This document shows, piece by piece, positions 16,949-25,377 of a stretch of 36,240 bases of DNA. The DNA lies in assembly GCA_944391065.1 (NCBI GenBank), contig CALXSH010000015.1, positions 1 to 36,240 of the forward strand, written 5' to 3'. This stretch comes from an uncultured Kiritimatiellota bacterium (GTDB lineage: Bacteria; Verrucomicrobiota; Kiritimatiellia; RFP12; DVOR01). The notes beneath the pieces were generated by a model. It worked only from the letters and a program-made list of their open reading frames with translations. It searched no databases and had not been told where the DNA came from. A program made the translations under genes and the position numbers. Each line of letters begins with the position of its first letter. Positions within the stretch are counted from its first letter, which is position 1.

Positions 16949-18043
16949 TCAGTCGATTTCGACGGCGTCGAGCTCGGCCTCTTCGCGGCGGTTGGCCTCG
17001 AGGGCCTTGACCCATTTGAGGACTTCGGCGACGGGTTCGGCAAGTTCGACGGGGATGAAGTCGTCGACGCGGCACTGGGCCCAGAGGGCCCGGGCGAGGG
17101 GGACATTTTCCAGGATGGGAATGCCTTCGGCCAGGGCGGTCTCGCGGATGATGCGGGCGATGCGGTCGGCGCCGGCGGCAACGACGCGGGGGATGGGGGC
17201 TTCTTCGATGTCGTAGCGGATGCCGATGGCCAGGCGGGTGGGGTTGGTGACGACGACGCTGGCTTTCTTGGCGGAGAGTACGGGGTCGGGGCCATTGAGG
17301 AGTTCGTTGCGGAATTCGCGCTGGGCCTGTTTGATTTCGGCGGAGCCTTCCATTTCTTTGTATTCGCGCTTGACCTCGTCTTTGGTCATCATCATCTCCT
17401 TCAGGTAGTTTTTGCCCTGGAAGAGGCGGTCGAGGACGGCAATGAGGATATAGCCGAAGGCGGTGTAGACGGCCAGCTGCTTGAGCAGGCGCAGGGTGCT
17501 GGCATTGACGTCGCCCAGGGTGCCGTAGCAGAGCGTGAGGAGTTCGGGGACGGCCTCAACGACGAGCTTCCAGACGAGGTAGCTGAGGAAGCAGACCTTG
17601 AGGACGTTTTTGAAGAACTCGAAGAAGTTCTTTTTGCAGAAGATTTTCTTGAAGCCTTCGGCGGGGTTGACCTTGGTGAGGTCGGGCTTGAGGGGTTCGA
17701 AAGTGAAGAGGAAGCCGGTCTGGGCGACGGTGGCGACGACGCCGATGAGGGCGGCGACGCCGGCGAAGATGAAGGAGTATTTGCAGACGACCCAGAGGAA
17801 GAAACGGGTGCCGCCGGTGACGGTACGGATGGGGTCCTCGGAGGTGCGGCGGGCGATGTAGTCGATGAGGGCATTGAAGTCGTCGACGAAGGCGGCGCCC
17901 GTGACGGCGCAGAGGCAGAGGAGGACGATGAGCTCGGCGGTGGAGACGATGTCGCGCGAGGTGCAGACCTGCCCCTTCTCACGCGCGTCGCGGAGCTTCT
18001 TGGGGGTCGGCATCTCGGTCTTTTCGGCGCTGCTCTCGGCCAT
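16949..18043 (-). CDS. sctU: T3SS export-gate switch protein SctU (YscU/FlhB family)
   Basis: 364 residues; ATG 18043 with AAAGGA seven bases upstream. The N-terminus EMPTPKKLRDAREKGQV is the family signature. Four membrane segments lie between ~35 and ~225, followed by the cytoplasmic linker and autoprotease domain. SctU interacts with the export gate and switches substrate class after cleaving itself at Asn-Pro-Thr-His. Here the motif is NPTR (267-270), so Asn, Pro and Thr are kept but His is Arg. Injectisome rather than flagellar identity follows from the neighbouring secretin and needle genes. It is the last gene of the operon, 17 bp after sctT. Whether NPTR still self-cleaves cannot be read from the sequence. 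Confidence 0.95.
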   Translation of the reverse strand: MAESSAEKTEMPTPKKLRDAREKGQVCTSRDIVSTAELIVLLCLCAVTGAAFVDDFNALIDYIARRTSEDPIRTVTGGTRFFLWVVCKYSFIFAGVAALIGVVATVAQTGFLFTFEPLKPDLTKVNPAEGFKKIFCKKNFFEFFKNVLKVCFLSYLVWKLVVEAVPELLTLCYGTLGDVNASTLRLLKQLAVYTAFGYILIAVLDRLFQGKNYLKEMMMTKDEVKREYKEMEGSAEIKQAQREFRNELLNGPDPVLSAKKASVVVTNPTRLAIGIRYDIEEAPIPRVVAAGADRIARIIRETALAEGIPILENVPLARALWAQCRVDDFIPVELAEPVAEVLKWVKALEANRREEAELDAVEID

Positions 18044-18060
18044 GGCTTAATCCTTTTCTT

Positions 18061-18843
18061 CTAGGGCAGGAGAATCCGCCGCAGGGGCGCGAGGATCGCT
18101 TCGGCTTCGGTGTACATGAGCATGTCGAGGATGAAGGGCAGGTAGACAATCAGGAAGGCGATGCCGAGGGCCGACTTGACGGGCATCGAGAGGAAGAAGA
18201 CGTTGAGCTGGGGCGCGGTGCGGTTGACGAAACCCAGCCCGAGCGTGGCCAGAAACATAATCAGGATGACGGGCGCGGAGATGATGACGGTCGCCGAGAG
18301 CATCGCGTCGGCCTCGCCCAACACGACCAGGGGGGACTCGGCCGTCATTCGGAACCAGCTCCCGCCGAAGACGGGCCAGATCCTAAAGCTCCCGTAGAGC
18401 GCCGCCAGCATCACAAAAATGGCCCCGCCGACGAAGAAGAGGGTCGCGACGAGCTGCGAGAAGAAGAGGCCAAAGGTCGAGACCTGGGCGCCGTTGACGG
18501 GGGAGAAAACTTCGCCCATCGTCGCGCCGCGCTGGTTGTCGATGAAGTTGCCGATATTCTCCGCGATCCAGAAGGGAACGCCGGCGAAGAAGCCAATCAG
18601 GAAACCGACTGCGGCCTCCTTGGCGGCGGTGAAAGCAAAGAGCCAGAGATTGGGCTCGCCCGGCGGCATCTGCTCCAGAATCGGCGGCAGCGCGACGAAG
18701 GCCAGGGCGACAACGAAGGCGCGGCGCGCGATGCCGGGGATGACCGAGTCCGTCAGGGCCGGGCAGACGGCGAAGGCGCCGCCGATGCGGGCCGTCGCCA
18801 GGACGGCCGCCAGAATCCACCGATGGAATTCGACGTACGCCAC
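18061..18843 (-). CDS. sctT: T3SS export apparatus protein SctT (YscT/FliR family)
   Basis: 260-residue polytopic membrane protein with about six hydrophobic segments. Family features include RIGGAFAVCPALT near residue 20, PFWIAENIGNFIDNQRGAT (~89-107), AAKEAAVGFLIGF, and MPVKSALG near the C-terminus. SctT forms the SctR5S4T1 export gate with SctR and SctS. The start is GTG at 18843, ten bases after the sctS stop, preceded by a purine-rich AAGGGGG. Length is normal for the family (about 255-265). Confidence 0.95.
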   Translation of the reverse strand: MAYVEFHRWILAAVLATARIGGAFAVCPALTDSVIPGIARRAFVVALAFVALPPILEQMPPGEPNLWLFAFTAAKEAAVGFLIGFFAGVPFWIAENIGNFIDNQRGATMGEVFSPVNGAQVSTFGLFFSQLVATLFFVGGAIFVMLAALYGSFRIWPVFGGSWFRMTAESPLVVLGEADAMLSATVIISAPVILIMFLATLGLGFVNRTAPQLNVFFLSMPVKSALGIAFLIVYLPFILDMLMYTEAEAILAPLRRILLP

Positions 18844-18853
18844 GCGCCCCCCC

Positions 18854-19123
18854 TTACCGTGCCACGAAGGGCAGATGCGCGAAGATGTCCTGCGTGTAGA
18901 GCAGCAGCTGTCCGCCCATCCACGACGCGGCGAAGAGAATCGTCAGAGAGATGGCAATGAGCTTGACGGCGAACCCGAGGGTCTGCTCCTGAATCTGCGT
19001 GAGGGCCTGAATCAGCGAGACAATCACGCCGATGACCGTCGCCACGACGATCGGGAGCATCGAGAGCTGCAGTACGATGATCAGGCACTGCTGGGCATAA
19101 TTGAGCAGCTCGGCATGGTTCAT
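18854..19123 (-). CDS. sctS: T3SS export apparatus protein SctS (YscS/FliQ family)
   Basis: 89 residues, the usual family length, with two transmembrane helices (~17-39 and ~52-75) separated by a short polar turn containing QALTQIQEQTLGF, the typical FliQ/SctS signature. Four copies wrap the SctR ring in the export gate. The ATG at 19123 overlaps the sctR stop by four bases (ATGA), so translation is probably coupled. Confidence 0.95.
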   Translation of the reverse strand: MNHAELLNYAQQCLIIVLQLSMLPIVVATVIGVIVSLIQALTQIQEQTLGFAVKLIAISLTILFAASWMGGQLLLYTQDIFAHLPFVAR

Positions 19124-19851
19124 ACCACGTACCCCCAGACCAGGCCCTGGATGAGGAGCGTCCAGCCATTGACCATCACAAAGAGCAGAAGCTTGAAGGG
19201 CAGCGAAATCGTCACCGGCGAGACCATCATCATGCCCATGGCCAGAAGGATGTTGCTGACGATGATGTCGATGGCGATGAAGGGCAGGTAAATCAGGAAG
19301 CCGATCTGGAAGGCCTTGGTCAGCTCGGAGACACAGAAGGCCGGAATCAGCACGAAGAAGCTCTCGGGGTCGACCTCGGCCTTCTCCTCGCCCTCCCTGG
19401 CCCAGAGGGTCTCGGCGGTGGAAACGAAGAAGGCACGGGACTGTTCGCCGGTCTGGCGGATCAGCCACTGCCGCATCGGTTCGGCGGCCTTCAGGGCGAT
19501 TTCGGTCTCGAAGCGTTCGCGCTGCGTCTCGCTCTCCGGTTCGCCGGGGGCGGCTTCGGGTTCGGTCCCGGTGCGGTCCACGAGGACGACCTCCTCCTTG
19601 GCGCGGGCCGATTCGGCCCGGAAGATATCCCACCCCTCCTCGACGACGGGCGCCATGATGTAGAAAGAGAGAATCAGCGCCAGGGCGTTGACCACCATAT
19701 TCGGCGGGACCGACTGGATGCCCAACGCGTTGCGCACGAGCGAAATGACCACCACAATCTTGAGGAAGCTCGTCGCCACCATCGCCACGAAAGGCAGCAG
19801 CGACATCCCCACAAGGAGGACAATCAATGAAAACGGATCGGTCTGAAACAT
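19120..19851 (-). CDS. sctR: T3SS export apparatus protein SctR (YscR/FliP family)
   Basis: 243 residues. Four membrane segments and the signatures SFLKIVVVISLVRNALGIQS (residues ~28-47) and FLIYLPFIAIDIIVSNILLA (~190-209) identify SctR, the pentameric core of the export gate. It is about 25 residues longer than typical SctR because of an acidic, Pro/Glu-rich insertion in the periplasmic loop (~residues 85-112). It overlaps the sctQ stop by one base (TGATG). Confidence 0.95.
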   Translation of the reverse strand: MFQTDPFSLIVLLVGMSLLPFVAMVATSFLKIVVVISLVRNALGIQSVPPNMVVNALALILSFYIMAPVVEEGWDIFRAESARAKEEVVLVDRTGTEPEAAPGEPESETQRERFETEIALKAAEPMRQWLIRQTGEQSRAFFVSTAETLWAREGEEKAEVDPESFFVLIPAFCVSELTKAFQIGFLIYLPFIAIDIIVSNILLAMGMMMVSPVTISLPFKLLLFVMVNGWTLLIQGLVWGYVV

Positions 19852-20693
19852 CAGAGGACCTCCTCCACCGCGAAGGCCGGCTGGATGCCCAGACGGCAGA
19901 AGCTGCCCACGGCCAGCGTCTTCCCGTCACGCACGAGCGCCAGGCGTTCGGGCGGCGGCACGGAGGGCAGCACCCCGTCGGCCAGCGCCCCGAAGGTCAG
20001 CGTGCCGGGAGCGTCGGCCACTACGTGGAACCGCCCGTCGGCGGGCACGCCCTGCGGGAGCCATTTGCCGGCCGCCGGCCCGTCGGCCTCGGGCAGCAGC
20101 AGACAGTCGCCCGGCGCGATTTCCGCCGCCTCGTCTCCGCCCAGCAGAAACGACGCGTACTCCGCCACCGCCGGCATCTCCAGCGCGCGGATCGTCGGAT
20201 GGGCCGTGTCGATGTGCGCCACGTCGCCGAAGATCTCCTTCACGAGCGGCGAGACGGTCATCGAAAAGAAGGCCAGGATCCGCCCCTTCGCGTCGGTCAC
20301 CTCAAAGCCCCGAGCGTCCGCGCGTCCGGCCGGGTCGGCCAGGCCGATGACCGTGAGCTGGGCGCGGACGGCATTCTCCAGCATCTGCAGGAGGTCGCCG
20401 CACTCCTTCTCGACCAGCGCCAGGACCAAGGCGTCCGGCAGGCGCTTTTTCTCCGTCCAGAGGGCGTTGAGATCGGGGAAGGTCTCGCGGTTGCCCAAGC
20501 CCAGGAAGTGCTCCTCGCCGTCGAAGGCGATACGCAGTCCGATCACGTCACGCGGGGCCTCTTTGGAGAACCGCAGCCGCGTCTCGGCGTCGCCCCAGCG
20601 CACGCTCATCGCCCAGGCCGGGCACGCGATCAGTTCGTCAGCCGTCTTATGTTCCCAGCCGGGCCAATTGGCCAGCATATCCGATGGGGTCAT
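19851..20693 (-). CDS. sctQ: T3SS cytoplasmic sorting-platform protein SctQ (YscQ/SpoA family)
   Basis: 280 residues, low similarity to well-known homologues but in the conserved position between sctP and sctR. A region compatible with SpoA1 lies around 175-225 (AEYASFLL...EIAPGDCLLL). The last ~50 residues match a SpoA2 domain, with the pattern LTFGAL...LALVRDGKTLAVGSFC...FAVEEVL. SctQ forms the sorting-platform pods with SctK and SctL that recruit substrates below the injectisome. The ATG overlaps the sctP stop by four bases. I saw no clear internal start for a separate SctQ-C product. Confidence 0.85.
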   Translation of the reverse strand: MTPSDMLANWPGWEHKTADELIACPAWAMSVRWGDAETRLRFSKEAPRDVIGLRIAFDGEEHFLGLGNRETFPDLNALWTEKKRLPDALVLALVEKECGDLLQMLENAVRAQLTVIGLADPAGRADARGFEVTDAKGRILAFFSMTVSPLVKEIFGDVAHIDTAHPTIRALEMPAVAEYASFLLGGDEAAEIAPGDCLLLPEADGPAAGKWLPQGVPADGRFHVVADAPGTLTFGALADGVLPSVPPPERLALVRDGKTLAVGSFCRLGIQPAFAVEEVL

Positions 20694-22261
20694 TCGTCAC
20701 GCTCCGTTCTGCCTGTCCCGGACTTCATATGGGGATGGGGGTCCCAGGCCGCGACCCCCACATTGATCCGCCAGTTGGCGACGCGTTCGGCCAGGTGCGT
20801 GCGAAAGCGCTCCAGATGGGCCTCCAGCACGGCTGCCGCCGCCTGCGTCGCAGGATAAAGGGTAATCTTCAGGTCGCCGCCCGACGCCTCAAAGCGCACT
20901 GACGACCCGTCCAACACATCCGGCCTCAGCCGCACGCGGATTTCGCCCGTGCCGGTCCGGGCCAGATCCGGAGAGACCTGCACCGATGCCGCCACAGCGT
21001 CGGCCGCCGCGCGCAGCATGGCCGTCACCCGCGCCGCAGCATCGGGCACCGCAGCGGTCTGCACGGCCCCCGCCTGCTGCGGGACGCTTTCCGCCGCCGC
21101 CATCGGTGCGGCGGCCGGCGGCACCTCCCGCGGCGCACGCTCCGCGGGGCGCGGCAGGGGCAGTTCGTCCGCGTCCGAAACGGCGCCCGGTCTCTTCCTC
21201 TCCGCCGATGCGGCAGAATGCTCCGCCGTCACCGCTTTGGCCGGGGCACCCTTCGCCTCGGGCGTCGGCCGCGCGGGCATTGCGCCTTCGGTCACGGCGA
21301 GACCCGGGGCTGACGGCAAAGCATCACCCGCCGCGGAAGACGGAACGCGCACCGGCTGCGCCGCCGGCTCCGTCACGGGTGCGGTCTGCGCATCCGCTGC
21401 CGGCAGGGAGGAGGGCGACTCGGCCCGAGGCGCGGACGGGGCGGATGCATGGCCCGCAACAACAGGGGCTTCCGCCGCGGGCGTCGGCCGCGCGGGCATT
21501 GCGCCTTCGGTCACGGCGAGACCCGGGGCTGACGGCAAAGCATCACCCGCCGCGGAAGACGGAACGCGCACCGGCTGCGCCGCCGGCTCCGTCACGGGTG
21601 CGGTCTGCGCATCCGCTGCCGACAGGGAGGAGGGCGACGTCAGAGGCGCGGACGGGGCGGATGCATGGCCCGCAACGACAGGGGCTTCCGCCGCGGGCGT
21701 CGGCCGCGCGGGCATTTCGCCTCCGGTCACGGCGAGACCCGAGGCTGACGGCAAAGCATCACCCGCCGCGGAAGACGGAACGCGCACCGACTGCGCCGCC
21801 GGCTCCGTCACGGGCGCGGTCTGCGCTCCCGCAGCCGGCAGGGGGGAGGGCGACGTCAGAGGCGCGGACGGGGCGGATGCATGGCCTGCAACGACAGGGG
21901 CTTCCGCAGCGGGCGTCGGCCGCGCGGGCATTTCGCCTCCGGTCACGGCGAGACCCGGGGCTGACGGCAAAGCATCACCCGCCGCGGAAGACTGGACGGG
22001 ACGCATGGTCCCGGGGTGCGCATCGGCCGTCCGGCGGGGGGCGCCCTCAAACGCGCTGCCCACCGCCTCAAGGACTTCGGCAAGGGCGGCCGGACAGGGC
22101 GTCAGCGCTTCCAGTCCGCGGGGCGGCATACCGTCGGAGAAGTGTGCCGCGGCCTGCAGGGCAACGGCCGGGACGGCGGCCGAAGCCGGTACGGGCGAAA
22201 CGGCGGCCAGACCGGACGGCGCGGAAAAGGTTACGGCGCAGAGATCAGAAAGCGCGGTCAT
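20690..22261 (-). CDS. sctP: T3SS needle-length ruler and specificity switch SctP
   Basis: 523 residues, starting at ATG 22261, which overlaps the 3' end of sctO by 17 bases; an upstream in-frame ATG would overlap sctO far more. The N-terminal ~400 residues are Ala/Pro/Ser-rich and probably extended. They hold three full 72-73-residue tandem repeats plus a partial fourth, between residues ~90 and ~333. The C-terminal domain (~400-505) reads GTGEIRVRLRPDVLDGSSV...DLKITLYPAT...LERFRTHLAERVANWRI, matching the globular T3S4/FliK-like substrate-switch domain. SctP is exported during assembly, measures needle length and switches SctU to late substrates. Its position between sctO and sctQ fits. Confidence 0.85.
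   Translation of the reverse strand: MTALSDLCAVTFSAPSGLAAVSPVPASAAVPAVALQAAAHFSDGMPPRGLEALTPCPAALAEVLEAVGSAFEGAPRRTADAHPGTMRPVQSSAAGDALPSAPGLAVTGGEMPARPTPAAEAPVVAGHASAPSAPLTSPSPLPAAGAQTAPVTEPAAQSVRVPSSAAGDALPSASGLAVTGGEMPARPTPAAEAPVVAGHASAPSAPLTSPSSLSAADAQTAPVTEPAAQPVRVPSSAAGDALPSAPGLAVTEGAMPARPTPAAEAPVVAGHASAPSAPRAESPSSLPAADAQTAPVTEPAAQPVRVPSSAAGDALPSAPGLAVTEGAMPARPTPEAKGAPAKAVTAEHSAASAERKRPGAVSDADELPLPRPAERAPREVPPAAAPMAAAESVPQQAGAVQTAAVPDAAARVTAMLRAAADAVAASVQVSPDLARTGTGEIRVRLRPDVLDGSSVRFEASGGDLKITLYPATQAAAAVLEAHLERFRTHLAERVANWRINVGVAAWDPHPHMKSGTGRTERDE
21262..21993 (-). repeat. Tandem ~217 bp coding repeats inside sctP
   Basis: GCATCACCCGCCGCGGAAGA recurs at 21321, 21540, 21756 and 21972, i.e. 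periods of 219, 216 and 216 bp. Each unit encodes 72-73 residues beginning SSAAGDALPSA. Units are nearly identical at the DNA level, differing by a few substitutions and one codon indel. The unit nearest the C-terminus diverges after about 27 residues. Such identity implies recent expansion or gene conversion and makes the copy number liable to change by slippage or recombination. Confidence 0.9.
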
Positions 22262-22730
22262 CCAACACCTTCTTTCCGGTAAAGTCCTCAAGCTCGATAT
22301 CCTGACGGTGCTCGTCCTCGCGGAGTGCGGCACGGGTCCATTCGGCTCTGTGCTCCGTGATCTTCATGCGCTCCTTGGCGGTGGCGACGTAGGCCTGCTT
22401 GGCCGTCTCGGCGACGGCGCGGCGGCGGCTGAGCTCCTCGCCGGCGCGGGCGACATTGTCGGCCTTGAGGATGCCCTCCTCGTCAATGCGGGCGATGCCC
22501 TCGCGGGCGAGTTCGAGTTCGTCGGCGGTGACGGGACGACCGATGACGGCGGCAAAGATGCGGTCGCGGCGTTCCTCCCGGGTGGCTTCGTACGCTCGCA
22601 GGTCCTGCCGCCGGGCCTCCAGATCGGCCTCGGCCTGCAGCACGGCCTGACGGGCAGTCTGAAGCTCCCCCCGCGCGCGGTCTTCGCGGCGTTCGCGGAT
22701 GGTGAGAAGCTGGGCGAGGGCGTAGGGCAT
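22245..22730 (-). CDS. sctO: T3SS stalk protein SctO (YscO family)
   Basis: 161 residues, nearly all predicted alpha-helical coiled coil, rich in Ala, Arg and Glu (LLTIRERREDRARGELQTAR near the start). SctO is the FliJ-like stalk that sits in the ATPase ring and contacts SctV. Small coiled-coil proteins directly after sctN are the hallmark of this gene even when sequence similarity is low. Its ATG overlaps the sctN stop (TGATG). It ends inside the start of sctP. Confidence 0.85.
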   Translation of the reverse strand: MPYALAQLLTIRERREDRARGELQTARQAVLQAEADLEARRQDLRAYEATREERRDRIFAAVIGRPVTADELELAREGIARIDEEGILKADNVARAGEELSRRRAVAETAKQAYVATAKERMKITEHRAEWTRAALREDEHRQDIELEDFTGKKVLDDRAF

Positions 22731-24058
22731 CAGGCAATGGCCTTCTTCAGAGCGGCGACGGTCTCGTCAAAGGTCGGCCGGTCGGTGAGGTTCTGGCGGA
22801 GGAAGCCGTTGACGGCGTCGATGCGCTCGATGGCGCCGTCGGTCTCGCGGTCGGCGCCCTTGCGATACTCCCCGATGCGCAGGAGGAGCTCGACCTCGGC
22901 GTATTTGGCGAGGATGGCGCGCAGGCGCGAGGCGGCAGCGCGGTGCTCGGGGGTGACGATGGCATTCTGGCAGCGCGAGACGGACTGGAGGATGTCGATG
23001 GCGGGGTAGTGATTCATCTGCGCCAGGCGGCGGGAGAGAATGATGTGGCCGTCGAGGATGGAACGGGTCTCGTCGGCGATGGGCTCGGTCATGTCGTCGC
23101 CTTCGACGAGAACGGTATAGAGCGCGGTGATGGAGCCTTTGGCGGAATTGCCCGCGCGCTCCATGAGTTTGGGAAGTTCGGAGAAGACGCTGGGCGGGAA
23201 GCCGCGGCGCGTGGGGGGTTCGCCGGCCGCCAAGCCGATTTCGCGCTGGGCGCGGCCAAAACGGGTAACCGAGTCCATGAGGAGAAGGACGCGGCGGCCT
23301 TTGTCGCGGAAGGATTCGGCGATGCTGGTGGCGACGTAGGCAGCCTTAAGGCGCTCCATGGCGCTGCGGTCGGAGGTCGAGCAGACGACGACCGATTTGC
23401 GCAGGCCCTCCTCGCCGAGGTCCTTCTCAAGGAATTCGCGCACTTCACGTCCGCGTTCGCCGATGAGGGCGAGGACGGTGACCTCGGCCTCGGTATTGCG
23501 GACGATCTGGGCGAGCAGGGTCGATTTGCCGCCGCCGGCGGCGGCGAAGATGCCCATGCGCTGCCCTTCGCCGCAGGTGAGCAGGCCGTCGAGGGCGCGG
23601 ACGCCGAGAGCGATGGGCTTGGAGATGATACGGCGCTCAAGGGGATTGGGCGGGTCGGCGTAGACGGGATAGTAGCCCTCGGGATGAAGGGGGCCCCTGA
23701 CGTCGGCGTCAAGGGGGCGGCCCAGGCCGTCCAGCACGCGGCCGAGGAGCGTGTCGCCGACGGGCACCATATGGACGCGTCGGGTCGGGATGACCTCGGT
23801 CTGGGCCGAGAGACCGGTCATCTGGCCGAGGGCGGTGAGGAGGACCGATTCCTTGGTGAACCCGATGACCTCGGCCTGCATCTCGCTACCCTCCCAAGGG
23901 TCGCGGAGGAGACAGACCTCGCCGACCTTCACGCCGGGCACGGAGGCACGGATGATGGTGCCGACCACCTGAATGACGCGGCCTTTGACGTCGATGAGCT
24001 GCGCGTCCTCGACGGCGCGGTCCAGCACTTCGGCGATATAGTCAAACCGGGAGGCCAT
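22730..24058 (-). CDS. sctN: T3SS ATPase SctN
   Basis: 442 residues from ATG 24058 ([16 protein letters not shown]), two bases after sctL. The longer upstream frame is rejected because it would overlap sctL by 98 bases. Walker A is AAGGGKST (173-180), Walker B lies in [18 protein letters not shown] (256-273), and [17 protein letters not shown] (282-298) is the rotary-ATPase signature shared by SctN, FliI and F1-beta. The C-terminal helical domain follows. The hexameric ring unfolds substrates and strips their chaperones at the base of the injectisome. Length is typical (430-450). Confidence 0.97.
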   Translation of the reverse strand: MASRFDYIAEVLDRAVEDAQLIDVKGRVIQVVGTIIRASVPGVKVGEVCLLRDPWEGSEMQAEVIGFTKESVLLTALGQMTGLSAQTEVIPTRRVHMVPVGDTLLGRVLDGLGRPLDADVRGPLHPEGYYPVYADPPNPLERRIISKPIALGVRALDGLLTCGEGQRMGIFAAAGGGKSTLLAQIVRNTEAEVTVLALIGERGREVREFLEKDLGEEGLRKSVVVCSTSDRSAMERLKAAYVATSIAESFRDKGRRVLLLMDSVTRFGRAQREIGLAAGEPPTRRGFPPSVFSELPKLMERAGNSAKGSITALYTVLVEGDDMTEPIADETRSILDGHIILSRRLAQMNHYPAIDILQSVSRCQNAIVTPEHRAAASRLRAILAKYAEVELLLRIGEYRKGADRETDGAIERIDAVNGFLRQNLTDRPTFDETVAALKKAIA

Positions 24059-24059
24059 T

Positions 24060-24680
24060 TCAGCGTTCGTCCTTTGAGAAATGTCTGCGGATGGAGGATT
24101 CGATGGCGTTGAGCTGGCTCTCGACGGAGGCGTCGGCGATGCCGGCCTCGGTCTCAATGATGGCGGCGGCGCCCTTCAGGCGGGAATCCTCCTCGATGTC
24201 GATCCGCTCGAGGGCGGGATAATCGGCCAGCACCTCGTCGAGACGGCCGCGGACCTCCTGCACCATGTCGGGGGCGACCTTAAGGGTCACGTGGCGCTGG
24301 TTGTGAATGACGGCCTTGAGGAGCTTGCGGATAATCTCCAGGATCAGATTGCGGTCGCCGATCTGGGAGACGCACTTCCAGAGCGCCTTGATGACGACGT
24401 CGGCGAGTTTGTCCTCGACGTCACGCATGTAGACGGCGCTCTCGTAGACGAAGTCGAGCTTGTCGGCGACGACCTTGGCGCGCCCCTCCTCGAGGCCCTG
24501 TCCGAACCCCCTGCGGCGCTCGTCCTCGAAGGCGGCGGCGGCCGTGGAACGCAGCCGCTCGGCCTCGGCCTCGGCGGCGGCCAGTGTCTCCGCGGCAGAA
24601 CGGACCGCGGCCACCTCTTCGGCCTTCACCAAGCGGGAAGCCGAGGCAATCTCAAAACCGTTTTTCTTTATGAGGAGCAT
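24060..24680 (-). CDS. sctL: T3SS ATPase stator SctL (YscL/FliH family)
   Basis: 206 residues with GGAGG ten bases before the ATG. An Ala/Glu-rich helical N-terminus (~residues 18-55) is followed by [20 protein letters not shown] (~58-77), a motif region typical of the SctL/FliH family, and a C-terminal domain with HVTLKVAPD (134-142) and [19 protein letters not shown] (167-185). SctL links the ATPase to the SctK/SctQ sorting platform and regulates it. It starts inside the end of the preceding small gene, and sctN follows one base after its stop. Confidence 0.92.
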   Translation of the reverse strand: MLLIKKNGFEIASASRLVKAEEVAAVRSAAETLAAAEAEAERLRSTAAAAFEDERRRGFGQGLEEGRAKVVADKLDFVYESAVYMRDVEDKLADVVIKALWKCVSQIGDRNLILEIIRKLLKAVIHNQRHVTLKVAPDMVQEVRGRLDEVLADYPALERIDIEEDSRLKGAAAIIETEAGIADASVESQLNAIESSIRRHFSKDER

Positions 24681-25048
24681 AACGCGTACACCTCCGGGAA
24701 CCTGAGCTTCAGGAGCAGCATGACGACCTCGTCGCTGTCGGGGTCGAGCGGCCTGAAGCGTTCAAAATAGGCCATGTAGCGGAAGATTTCGGGATAGACG
24801 CCGGGGTAGGCCTCGCGGAGCGCGCGGACCTGGGCGCCGTCAACGACCTTCCGCCAGCCGTCGGCCTTGGCGAGGCCTTCGCGCCAAAGGGCGATCTGCC
24901 GGCGCGTCGCCCCGTCGGCGAGCGCGATGCGTCCGGGCCCCTTCGGGAAGGCGCGGAATTCGCCCCCGGCGGCCAAGTAGGCCCGTACCCGCGGCCAGAG
25001 GACGGGGTCGGCAATCAGCGCGCGGGCTTCCTTCAGTCCGAAATCCAT
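24668..25048 (-). CDS. Small T3SS-operon protein in the SctK position
   Basis: 126 residues, no family recognised with confidence. It starts MDFGLKEARALIADPVLWPR and contains Arg/Trp-rich helical stretches (IALWREGLAKADGWRKVVD) and FRYMAYFERFRPLDPDSDE near the end. The ATG at 25048 overlaps the preceding gene by 16 bases. It lies exactly where yscK lies (before sctL), which makes a reduced SctK, the adaptor joining SctQ pods to SctD, the first hypothesis. YscK-type proteins are about 200 residues, so this would be a strongly shortened version. Confidence 0.6.
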   Translation of the reverse strand: MDFGLKEARALIADPVLWPRVRAYLAAGGEFRAFPKGPGRIALADGATRRQIALWREGLAKADGWRKVVDGAQVRALREAYPGVYPEIFRYMAYFERFRPLDPDSDEVVMLLLKLRFPEVYALCSS

Positions 25049-25377
25049 GTGCGTGCGCTCCCTTTGCGTGAGGCCAGGTAACGGGACCAGCGCCGGGCCC
25101 CCTCGGCATCGCGTCCGAGCGCATTGAGCGCGCGGGTCTCCAGGATGGCTTCGGCACGGGCAAGCTCCGGCGGGAAATCGGCCGCCCGGATTACCCGGAG
25201 GGCCTGACGGGCTTCGCCGGAGGCCAAGAGCAGTTCTGCCAGCGCGGCGGCGGAGACCCCGTCGCGGGGATTCTCCTCGACCAGCGCCTCGACGATGGCG
25301 CGGGCGCGTTCGCGCTGTCCGTGCCGCACGAAGATCCACGCGGCGGTGAGCATGAACTGTCTTTCCTCAGCCGTCAT
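25033..25377 (-). CDS. sctY: SctY-like TPR chaperone (YscY family)
   Basis: 114 residues made of about three TPR-like helical pairs. The first pair, EERQFMLTAAWIFVRHGQ followed by RERARAIVEALVEENP, and the last, ALNALGRDAEGARRWSRYL, resemble YscY as I remember it (also 114 residues) more than YscG or LcrH. YscY is the cytoplasmic chaperone of SctX, and both are needed for secretion in Ysc-type systems. The ATG overlaps the sctJ stop by four bases (ATGA). In Yersinia yscY sits beside yscX; here it lies between sctJ and the sctK position, 5 kb away from the SctX-like gene. Another YscG/HrpB1-type TPR chaperone is the alternative. Confidence 0.65.
   Translation of the reverse strand: MTAEERQFMLTAAWIFVRHGQRERARAIVEALVEENPRDGVSAAALAELLLASGEARQALRVIRAADFPPELARAEAILETRALNALGRDAEGARRWSRYLASRKGSARTWISD

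Noticed and set aside
16775..18064. Long plus-strand frame opposite sctU
   Set aside because: Low-complexity Gly/Asp/Glu translation; the sense strand is a clear SctU.
22943..24112. Long plus-strand frame opposite sctN
   Set aside because: Antisense to a fully conserved ATPase; no recognisable domain.
16949..24680. Flagellar export operon
   Set aside because: SctN, SctR, SctS, SctT, SctU and SctV have flagellar homologues, but secretin, needle, rod, gatekeeper and SctD/SctJ genes are in the same unit and no hook, filament or rod genes are present.
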